Source: Planctomycetota bacterium
GTDB taxonomy: Bacteria; Planctomycetota; Planctomycetia; Planctomycetales; Planctomycetaceae
Direction of reading: 5' to 3'
Length of the DNA: 64,000 bases
Assembly (NCBI GenBank): GCA_023417655.1
Contig: JAEZFD010000063.1
Coordinates: 62,001-126,000, forward strand
The notes under the pieces were generated by a model. That model did not search any database, was not told where the DNA came from, and saw nothing but the letters and a program-made list of their open reading frames with translations. This document shows, in pieces, positions 57,369-64,000 of the stretch (position 1 is its first letter; each line of letters opens with the position of its first letter). The translations under genes and the position numbers were made by a program.

Positions 57369-57402
57369 ATTTTGGTTTATGACCTTTTGCGAAGATTTCT
57401 CT

Positions 57403-57441
57403 ATCCGTCCAATGCTCTTGCGGCATTGGGCGGATTTTTTT
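57403..57441 (+). terminator. Strong intrinsic terminator at the end of the locus
   Basis: A 13-bp stem ATCCGTCCAATGC/GCATTGGGCGGAT (one G-T pair) with a 7-base loop, followed by TTTTTT. The best terminator in the window; it ends the DUF1559 transcript. Confidence 0.92.
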
Positions 57442-57501
57442 ATTGGTTTCTCTGGTCTGGGCCGGGAGTAAGAACGTTCTTCAACTCAAGGTGGCGTTGT
57501 C

Positions 57502-59172
57502 ATGGGCAGGCAACACAGATTCGCACTCGATTGGATTACCGCGGGTGTTGTCTCCATGGTGCTGGTCGCACTATGTATTTCTCGCTGGACATTGCCTGGG
57601 GGAGTGTGGCGAGATGAAACGGCTTGTATCCAGCTGGCGCTGCTGCCGACGATTGGGAACATCTGGGCGAACTTCGAGCATGAGGCCTTTCCCCCGCCGT
57701 TCCCTCAGCTGGTTCGAACCTATGTTGCTCTGTTTGGCCGCACTGACTTCGCACTTCATGGGTTTGGTTTCGCCGTCTGCTGTCTCATTCTGATTTCGAT
57801 CTGGGGCGCGAGTTTCATTCTCCTCGCCCCGGGTGAGAGGCGGTCGGTTTTATCTGAGACCGCATCCTCGCAAGAGATCATCCGACCGTCGATTCTGTCC
57901 GGCGCCTGGCCCCCGGTGCTAAGTCTCGCGCTTTTCGGACTCAATTCCAGCTTCCTGATCTGGGGAGCGGTTGTCAGAGGCTATGGGCTCGCCGCGGCGG
58001 CGATTGTCTTGCACTTCGCGTGCTTGGGGCGGTTCCGATCCCAGCCGAGTTGGAGATGGTGGGTCTGGTCGGTCATCACCGGCGTCTTGAGTGTGCAGTG
58101 CGCCTTGCAGAACTGTTTTCTTGTTCTTGCGATCGGGCTCTCTGCGGTCTTGGTCAGTCTTCTCAGAAAAGAGCTGCGAACTGCAGTGCTGTCGTTGTCT
58201 GTCGGACTCATTGCAGCGGTCTCGACGTTGTACTTCCTGCCTCGGTTTCTGCAGATCGAGTGGAAGATTGTCGTCGAGGGATACTTGACCCTGAAGGACT
58301 ATGTTTTCGGGTTGCTGTATCAGATGGGGAATCCGGATCAGGCAGTCATCTGGGTCTGGGGGGGGCTGATTCTCATTTGTCTGTGTGGGGGCATCTGGAA
58401 GACAGTGCAGGCCACCCGCCGAGTGGAGACCAGTGACGGATCCCTGCAATATGGCCTGTTCGTTCTGATTCTCTCGCTGGTGCTGTTCCTGTTCTTTCTG
58501 AGATACCTGCACTACAGCATGCGGCCGTGGTATTTCGTTCCGCTACTAGCGTTACTGGCCTGCAATCTTGAAATGATGCTGGCTCGCTTGATGCCGGTGC
58601 GGTTTTTTCAGCTGTTCCGCTGTGTGCTGACGGTACTTTTGCTCGCGGCTCTGACTGTTCCTGCGTATCGCGAAACTCGCACGCGGATGACGAATATGGA
58701 TCTGATTGCGTCCCGACTCGAAGAACTGGCTGGGCCTGATGATTTGATCGTTGTTTCCCCTTGGTATTACGGAGTCAGTCTGAACTGGTATTACCACGGT
58801 TCAACTCGAGTCGAGTCGCTGCCGATCATCGGTCGCCAGCCCATTCATCGTTATGACTTGGTGATGGCACGAATGAAATCGACCGAGCCACTGGAGGATT
58901 TGAAAGAAGAGATTCGACAGACGCTGGCGAATGGCCATCGCGTCTGGGTCGTCGGACGACTTCTTCCTGTTCCCCGACAAGGCCCGCGAAGTTACGGTCC
59001 AGCTCCGGATCCTGTGGCCAAGTGGTCTGAAAACGAGTATATGGGGAGTTGGCTCGAACAGATGACCGCGTTCCTGCAACGAGTTTCACGCTCGCAGACC
59101 GAGATCGAAATCCCGGTCGATAGCCCGGTCTCCAGATTCGAGAAGCTTCAACTCTGGCGCATTGAACGGTAG
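57502..59172 (+). CDS. GT-C type membrane glycosyltransferase-like protein
   Basis: 556 residues with about ten membrane helices. The first extracytoplasmic loop carries GVWRDETACIQLAL, the acidic Asp-Glu pair seen in ArnT/PMT-type GT-C enzymes, which use lipid-linked sugars. A soluble C-terminal domain (about 410-556) has VVSPWYYGVSLNWYY. AAGGTGG precedes the ATG. Acceptor unknown; pilin or other surface protein glycosylation is possible given the neighbours, but that is only an inference. Confidence 0.72.
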   Translation: MGRQHRFALDWITAGVVSMVLVALCISRWTLPGGVWRDETACIQLALLPTIGNIWANFEHEAFPPPFPQLVRTYVALFGRTDFALHGFGFAVCCLILISIWGASFILLAPGERRSVLSETASSQEIIRPSILSGAWPPVLSLALFGLNSSFLIWGAVVRGYGLAAAAIVLHFACLGRFRSQPSWRWWVWSVITGVLSVQCALQNCFLVLAIGLSAVLVSLLRKELRTAVLSLSVGLIAAVSTLYFLPRFLQIEWKIVVEGYLTLKDYVFGLLYQMGNPDQAVIWVWGGLILICLCGGIWKTVQATRRVETSDGSLQYGLFVLILSLVLFLFFLRYLHYSMRPWYFVPLLALLACNLEMMLARLMPVRFFQLFRCVLTVLLLAALTVPAYRETRTRMTNMDLIASRLEELAGPDDLIVVSPWYYGVSLNWYYHGSTRVESLPIIGRQPIHRYDLVMARMKSTEPLEDLKEEIRQTLANGHRVWVVGRLLPVPRQGPRSYGPAPDPVAKWSENEYMGSWLEQMTAFLQRVSRSQTEIEIPVDSPVSRFEKLQLWRIER

Positions 59173-59409
59173 ACCAGACGTCCCGGCCGATGACTCCCGG
59201 TGAACGCCAGCGAACGACGTCGAACGACGGCGAACTTGACTGCAGCGGTGACGCGTAGAGGGGCTCTGCCAGGATCGGGGATGCATTCAGGTTTCTATCA
59301 GGGGAATCTGATAGAATTTCCTCGGACAGGATTTGACGTTCCGGGCGATTCACTTGATCCGGGCGGGCCGATCCGGCTCTGAAAGTCCTGTTCGCAGGAG
59401 GCCGAATTG

Positions 59410-60651
59410 ATGTCTCGAAATCTGATGTTGATGGTCATGGTCGCTGCTTTGATCGGGGTTCGACCGAATGTGTTGTTCGCTCAGGGCCAACGACCTCAGC
59501 TCTATACGTCCAAGACGTTTGTTGTCAGAACCGATTTACCGCCAGCTGAGGCGAATCAGTTGATGGTGAATCTGGAATCGATGATGAAACTCGTCTCGTC
59601 CTATTTCGGAAGACCCTGCCGGAAGCCAATCCGGATGTTTATTGTCCGGGACTTATCGAACTGGCCTGCGGAAGAAGTGCAGCAGTTTCCTGAGACAGGG
59701 CGTCAGCACATTCTGGAAAACGCCGGGGTCACTGTCACCTCAGTGCGGGGGATCGTCGGCGGACCCAAACTCGATGCCGATGCCGTTGTTTACGCAGTGC
59801 CGGATCACGGTATTCCTCAGCATGAGGCCATTCACGCTTATTGCGGAATTACCTTTGGTGAACTGGGGCCGGTCTGGTATTCGGAAGGCATGGCCGAAGT
59901 TGGCAAGTACTTTCGGGATCGCGAACTTGGCGTGAGTGCATCGAAGGGAGTGATCGCCTATTTGAAGTCGCAGTCGCCGAAACCGCTTTTGGAGATCGTG
60001 AATAATCCTTTGGAGCAGACGGGCGACTCATGGCAGAACTATGCCTGGAGGTGGGCTATCTGTCATCTGCTCGGTTCAAATACGAACTATGCCCAGCGAT
60101 TCAAACCGCTGGGGCTCGCATTACTCGCAGGGACCGACACCAGTTTTCAGGCAGTCTATGGAATGCAGATTCCGGAAATCGAATTTGAATACCAGTTGTT
60201 TCTCAAAGATGTCGAACCCGGTTACCGCAATGATCTCTGCAGTTGGGACTGGACGACCAAGTTCCGCCAGGCGAGTCCGCGTTCCGAAGTCAGTTCACGG
60301 GTCGAAGCAGGACGGGGCTGGCAGGCTTCCAAGGCCATCGTGAAAGCTGGCGAGACCTATCAGATCACGACGACTGGAGAATGGACGTTGGAGAAAGGAG
60401 CGATGCCTGTCTCAGCGGCGGGCGACGGTCAGGGGCGGGGAGAACTGGTGGGAGTCATCTTCGACAACTATCGGCTCAGTGAGCCGTTTGTCATCGGTGG
60501 CGCGCGCACGTTCCGGGTGCCACAGGACGGAAAGCTCTTTCTGCGCTGCCGTGATGACTGGGGGAGCGTGGCCGACAATAAAGGGGCACTGGTCGTCAAA
60601 ATTATTCAGGTGATTCCTCAGCCCCCGTCGCCCAATTCAGCCGATCGCTGA
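59410..60651 (+). CDS. Secreted HExxH peptidase-like protein
   Basis: 413 residues from ATG 59410, with a textbook AGGAGG 9 bases upstream. Signal peptide about 1-24 (VLFAQ). The gluzincin-type metal site is HEAIH (138-142) with a downstream Glu in WYSEGMAE (about 159), so a zinc peptidase fold of the kind with a third Glu ligand is likely. The C-terminal ~100 residues (GDGQGRGELVGVIFDNY ... LRCRDDWGSVADN) resemble a small beta-sandwich carbohydrate-binding module such as the LecA fold. Convergent with the next gene, 1 base apart. Confidence 0.72.
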   Translation: MSRNLMLMVMVAALIGVRPNVLFAQGQRPQLYTSKTFVVRTDLPPAEANQLMVNLESMMKLVSSYFGRPCRKPIRMFIVRDLSNWPAEEVQQFPETGRQHILENAGVTVTSVRGIVGGPKLDADAVVYAVPDHGIPQHEAIHAYCGITFGELGPVWYSEGMAEVGKYFRDRELGVSASKGVIAYLKSQSPKPLLEIVNNPLEQTGDSWQNYAWRWAICHLLGSNTNYAQRFKPLGLALLAGTDTSFQAVYGMQIPEIEFEYQLFLKDVEPGYRNDLCSWDWTTKFRQASPRSEVSSRVEAGRGWQASKAIVKAGETYQITTTGEWTLEKGAMPVSAAGDGQGRGELVGVIFDNYRLSEPFVIGGARTFRVPQDGKLFLRCRDDWGSVADNKGALVVKIIQVIPQPPSPNSADR

Positions 60652-60652
60652 T

Positions 60653-61054
60653 CTATGTGTTGTCGGTATTCCACTCACGAAGCAGGGCGTCAAGTTTGGC
60701 CGAGGCCTGGCCTCGTGTGAGAATGGCGTCGCATCCGGCCTGTTTTGCGACCTCGAAAAGATCCACCTTCACGTGTGGCCCGAAGACCGTGACCCGGCAC
60801 GGGGAAGGAGCCTCATTGCGCAATTTGACGAGATCGAGATCAGGGATTTCCAGATCGACGATCACGTCCCGGATGCCTCCTTGCTGCAACTGATCCAGGC
60901 AGCCGTTCATGGACAGGCAAGTGCGTCCCACTAATCCGGCGCGTTGCACGGCTCCGTGGATCTGGCTCGAAAAGAACAAGTCCTTACACAAAATCAGGAC
61001 GCTCGGTTTCGGCTTCGGAGCTGGGGGCGGGGTCGGGGCGGATTGATCTGTCAT
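60653..61054 (-). CDS. Degenerate receiver-domain protein
   Basis: 133 residues. A Pro/Lys-rich N-terminus (about 1-18) precedes a receiver-like alpha/beta domain. A phospho-acceptor-like Asp is present in VIVDLEIPDLD, but the acidic pair is reduced to CKD, the Thr/Ser switch is replaced by Gly (TVFGPH) and the conserved Lys by an Arg-Gly turn (LTRGQA). It is therefore unlikely to be phosphorylated normally; it may be a stand-alone protein-binding module. AAGG precedes the ATG. Confidence 0.6.
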   Translation of the reverse strand: MTDQSAPTPPPAPKPKPSVLILCKDLFFSSQIHGAVQRAGLVGRTCLSMNGCLDQLQQGGIRDVIVDLEIPDLDLVKLRNEAPSPCRVTVFGPHVKVDLFEVAKQAGCDAILTRGQASAKLDALLREWNTDNT

Positions 61055-61259
61055 GCGATGGCCTTACGTGAATCGGGACCGATGACGACGGGCATCGGAT
61101 GCGAAATCATAAATGTCGCTGACACGTGGTGCCACGCTGAGAGGCGGCCAGATCCGAGAAGGCCATAATTGCGAGAACTCCTCTTTCCAGAGCGGATCCC
61201 CTGCGACAGAATCACTACGTGCGAAGATCTCTTAAGCTCGTTCTGTCATTTGGAAACGC

Positions 61260-62429
61260 ATGAATTTCGCGAATCTCCTCCTCCTGGGAGGATTGGCCGT
61301 CGGGCTGATTACTCTTTGTGTCGGCCTCGTGAATCGCGTGCATAGCCTGCCGATCATTGAATCGCGGTTGAAGCGAATCCGACATGGCCTCGAATTCACG
61401 ATGATTGCTGCTCCGGTCCTGATGTTCTGGTGGCTCGGTTTGCGATCAGACGGGTTGCTACGAGGGGGAAGCTGGAACGCTTTGAATTCTGGGGAGTGGC
61501 TCCTTATCGCGATCGGCGGAGGCGGCTGTCTGGTCCTGGTGATGAGGACACTGCGGCACTGGTTTTACTCTCGGCCGAGCCATATCAAGCAAAAGGCATC
61601 TCAGATCATCGACGTTGAGCAGGAACTTGGGAGACGTCCCGCCGGGAATGGCCCATATCAACTGCTGGCGCGCCTCCCGGCAAATGAACAGTTTCAAATC
61701 GAAGTTATCGATCTTCAGGTGCAGCTGCCGAATTTTCCTCCGGAATGGGACGGCCTTCGGATTCTTCATCTCTCGGACTGGCACTTTTCTGGGGCCGTCG
61801 CGAAGGACTTCTTTCTCAGAGCTGCGGAACTTGCGCGAGAGCAGCCTGTCGACATCGTCTGCTTCACTGGAGATCTAATCGACAATCCACAGCTGGAGCA
61901 CTGGATTCCGGAGACCTTAGGTCGACTTGCTGCTCCGCTCGGCTGTTATTTCATTCTTGGAAATCATGACTGGAACCATGAGCCTGATATTCCCCGTCGC
62001 CGACTCAGTGAACTGGGGTGGATCGATGTTTCGTCGCGGGTGAACGTGATTTCAATTCAGAATCGACGGATGGCAATTGGCGGTGATGAGACGCCCTGGA
62101 TGGGAACCCGCCCGGAGTTCTCGATGGATGCCGACTTTCGCATGCTCCTCAGTCACACCCCTGACAACATTCCCTTCGCACGCCGCCAGCAAGTGGATTT
62201 GATGCTCGCCGGGCACAACCACGGTGGACAGGTTCGGCTGCCGATCATCGGCCCGGTGTTCTCTCCCAGCTGGTACGGGTGCCGGTACGCCTCGGGCCAC
62301 TTTTGGGAGTCCCCGACCTTTCTCTCAGTCTCACGGGGTCTTTCAGGTCTTCATCCCTATCGGTTTCGCTGCCGACCAGAGATCACCCGACTGACTCTGT
62401 CGGCATGTCGTCCTGAGGATGTCGGATAA
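61260..62429 (+). CDS. Membrane-anchored metallophosphoesterase (YaeI type)
   Basis: 389 residues. Three membrane helices in the first ~110 residues, then a calcineurin-like domain (about 155-380): Asp and His in LHLSDWHF, FTGDLIDN, GNHDW and AGHNHGGQVRLP, all metal ligands intact. Related proteins (YaeI, LpxG) act on lipid pyrophosphates or are of unknown substrate; a role in envelope lipid metabolism is likely. Divergent from the receiver-like gene. Confidence 0.85.
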   Translation: MNFANLLLLGGLAVGLITLCVGLVNRVHSLPIIESRLKRIRHGLEFTMIAAPVLMFWWLGLRSDGLLRGGSWNALNSGEWLLIAIGGGGCLVLVMRTLRHWFYSRPSHIKQKASQIIDVEQELGRRPAGNGPYQLLARLPANEQFQIEVIDLQVQLPNFPPEWDGLRILHLSDWHFSGAVAKDFFLRAAELAREQPVDIVCFTGDLIDNPQLEHWIPETLGRLAAPLGCYFILGNHDWNHEPDIPRRRLSELGWIDVSSRVNVISIQNRRMAIGGDETPWMGTRPEFSMDADFRMLLSHTPDNIPFARRQQVDLMLAGHNHGGQVRLPIIGPVFSPSWYGCRYASGHFWESPTFLSVSRGLSGLHPYRFRCRPEITRLTLSACRPEDVG

Positions 62430-63043
62430 CTGTGTGGCAGTCCGACTCTGTTCAGGAGTGCGAAGCATCTTGAATCTGGCGTTAAGCGATTTGTTCAGGG
62501 TGTTGAACAGGGGGGCGCCCTGCGGGATGAGAGCTGAATTCCCAGTGAAAATGCTGAGTGGCCGTAATTGTTGGACATGATTCAGTTTCGGAAGAATGCT
62601 GTGAACCGCCTCCCGAGTTTTGCGTGAGGCACTGGATCAACAGGCATCGCAACTGCTGTCTTTCTTCAACATCACTGAGCCTGACTGGTCCTGAGAGCGC
62701 CGGTCTCCCCTTGCTCGTGATGATCCCGTATTTCCCTGGCCGATGTGCCGACATCGGCCAGGGTTCTACTGCGCTTTTAACTCTGAACGGCTTGCTAAGG
62801 CCGAACGTAAGCTCCTCTTTGCGCGCAGCCCTGCTTCCCGCTGCCTCGCTGTCACTCGGAAAAGATTCTATCCCGGTGTGTTGAATTCATTTGCGGTTGC
62901 GTGGATGGGCTCTCTCTGACTCCCCGGCATGCCCACTGCATTGGGCGGAGGTGTTGTCACAACTTCGGCAAGTTGTTGGTAACGATGTTCGCTAGCTCTC
63001 AAAGCTCTCTCAGCAGATTCGGGATCATTCAGGGGAAATTGCT
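62430..63043. other. Spacer with a 13-bp perfect hairpin
   Basis: About 610 bases with no supported gene. The feature of note is CCCTGGCCGATGT/ACATCGGCCAGGG at 62734-62763 with a 4-base loop, followed by TTCTACTGCGCTTTT. It may be a late terminator for the phosphoesterase gene, or a processed RNA stem. The promoter of the pilin-like gene should lie at the right end. Confidence 0.45.
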
Positions 63044-63397
63044 ATGTCTGGTGTTGGTATCGCATTGTATCAGGATGAAAGTGGCTTCATCATTTCAGCG
63101 GAACTCGTTCTCGTTGCGACGCTGTTAGTGATCGGTTTGATCGTCGGCCTCAGCGAGATTCAGTATGCCGTCGTCGAAGAACTGAATGACGTCGCAGACG
63201 CAATCGGCTCGTTGAATCAGAGCTATTACTACAGCGGATTCACCGCCACCAAGCAGGGCGGAGGCCTGAAGTCTCGCGTGACAGGCTCATCGTTCAATGA
63301 CACTGCCGACACATGCGACAACAATCAGTGTCAGCTCGGTTGTGATGGTCCGGTTCCAGAAGGCAAGAAGCACGGCGGCGGTCATAAGGGCTGGTAA
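63044..63397 (+). CDS. Pilin-like small secreted protein with Gly/His tail
   Basis: 117 residues; AGGGGAAATTGCT precedes the ATG. A short N-terminus DESG/FIISAELVLVATLLVIGLIVGL resembles a pilin leader but puts the Glu at +6, not +5. A long helix (QYAVVEELNDVADAIGSLNQSY) follows, then a Cys-rich segment (CDNNQCQLGC, about 91-100) and a KKHGGGHKGW end. This type is common in planctomycetes and often mislabelled as an aminotransferase. Probably a pilus-related or surface protein. A strong terminator follows, so monocistronic. Confidence 0.7.
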   Translation: MSGVGIALYQDESGFIISAELVLVATLLVIGLIVGLSEIQYAVVEELNDVADAIGSLNQSYYYSGFTATKQGGGLKSRVTGSSFNDTADTCDNNQCQLGCDGPVPEGKKHGGGHKGW

Positions 63398-63470
63398 GCG
63401 ACATCTTTCGAGAGGATGTCAGTTCGAAGTCTTCAGGCTGATCCGTCAACAAAAAGCACTCCCTGAAAGG

Positions 63471-63500
63471 CCTGCGCCGAATGTCGGCGCAGGTTTTTTC
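63471..63500 (+). terminator. Intrinsic terminator of the pilin-like gene
   Basis: A perfect 10-bp stem CCTGCGCCGA/TCGGCGCAGG with a 3-base loop, then TTTTTT. The remaining spacer to 63749 has no gene. Confidence 0.92.
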
Positions 63501-63749
63501 TGTTTTCAGCGGATGTTGTCAACGTACTCACATCCCATCAGCGAGGCGAAGCATTCAATCGGAAGTGTATTCATCCCGCCCTCGCGCTACAATTCCACGG
63601 GTGCATTCCTGTCGAGCATTCCTGTTGTCGAATTCGTGTTCTCGGTGATGACGGAGAGCGGTCGCACTCGCTAATCTGGAGTTCGGCGGCCTTGGTGGGC
63701 TGTCGCCCCGTCAAGAGTATTCGCCCGTCGCTTCGATGTGATCTGATTC

Positions 63750-64000
63750 ATGTGTGGTATCGCCGGCGCGGTGTGGAATCACCCGCAATCTTCGATTGAT
63801 CGAAGCACACTGCAACGCATGACCAATGCGCTGCAACATCGCGGCCCCGACGATTCTGGTCATCTCTTCTCTTCAGAGCTCGAGCTTCCTCAGTCCGCTT
63901 CGCAATGTGCGCTGGGGCATCGCCGTCTCTCAATCATTGACCTTGGCGGTGGCCATCAGCCACTCTCTAACGAAGACGGCACCGTCTGGACGGTCTTCAA
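63750..64000 (+). CDS. asnB: Asparagine synthetase (glutamine-hydrolysing), 5' part only
   Basis: The first 83 residues of a class II glutamine amidotransferase. Cys2 is the nucleophile (MCGIAGAVW). HRGPDDSG follows at about 34-41 and GHRRLSIIDLGGGHQPL at about 61-77, the glutaminase motifs. Runs off the window edge. The match fits AsnB-type asparagine synthetase, but related amidotransferases of surface polysaccharide clusters share this N-terminus. Confidence 0.85.
   Translation, partial: MCGIAGAVWNHPQSSIDRSTLQRMTNALQHRGPDDSGHLFSSELELPQSASQCALGHRRLSIIDLGGGHQPLSNEDGTVWTVF

Noticed and set aside
57372..57617. 81-codon open frame after the DUF1559 gene
   Set aside because: It spans a strong intrinsic terminator and runs into the glycosyltransferase gene in another frame.
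62558..62884. 108-codon open frame in the spacer before the pilin-like gene
   Set aside because: It crosses the 13-bp hairpin and has no protein-like features.

Overview
The window reads as chromosomal DNA of a planctomycete (Planctomycetaceae/Planctomycetales type). The main evidence is four DUF1559 prepilin-like proteins, each with an N-terminal methylation motif and most with the family's C-terminal DGxVRF and GEF signatures. Tyr/His/Gly-rich secreted proteins, a Gly/His-tailed pilin-like protein and a very large GspK-like protein point the same way. Composition is moderately GC-rich and fairly even. I see no insertion sequence, prophage, CRISPR array or tRNA. The genus cannot be fixed from this sequence.

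Layout. 1-465: start of pyrH (minus, cut by the window edge). 675-6940: an incomplete Tad/Flp pilus locus on the minus strand (flp, cpaA peptidase, cpaB, cpaC secretin, cpaE/tadZ). Spacers are wide and often carry hairpins or terminators. No CpaF/TadA ATPase or TadB/TadC platform gene is present. 7447-9591: a cupin protein and an AAA+ ATPase with a winged-helix front end. 9637-18394: DUF1559 proteins, RNase P RNA (rnpB), an HD-GYP response regulator, a UbiC-like protein and a duplicated two-gene module (DUF1559 prepilin-like protein plus small carboxypeptidase-regulatory-like lipoprotein). 18982-24208: an OmpR-type two-component pair followed by an Mla-type lipid transport operon (permease, ATPase, MCE protein). 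24229-29818 (minus): rhomboid protein, lactate/malate dehydrogenase-family enzyme, secreted protein, nadC and a MerR/B12-domain-like regulator that lacks the cobalamin-ligating histidine.

30451-37587: SGNH-like protein, a possible frameshifted gene remnant, a secreted thioredoxin-like protein, three secreted Tyr/His/Gly/Pro-rich proteins, a YfcE-type phosphoesterase and dapB. 38000-57441: a long plus-strand locus with two PilB/GspE ATPases around a PilT, a PilC/GspF platform protein, then five prepilin-like genes and a 1510-residue GspK-like protein in the same general order as gspG-H-I-J-K, then a DUF1559 gene and a strong terminator. It has the motor and filament side of a type II secretion/type IV pilus machine. 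It lacks a secretin, alignment proteins and a peptidase; the Tad cpaA is the only prepilin peptidase in the window. 57502-64000: GT-C type membrane glycosyltransferase, HExxH peptidase-like protein, degenerate receiver, membrane metallophosphoesterase, pilin-like secreted protein and the start of an asparagine synthetase.

Two themes stand out. One is filament and secretion machinery split into partial modules: half a Tad system, and a motor-plus-pseudopilin T2SS/T4P hybrid with a retraction ATPase and a giant minor-pseudopilin-like protein. The other is degenerate or altered active sites: TadZ Walker A, MerR-B12 histidine, SGNH Asn/Asp, and the receiver acidic pair.
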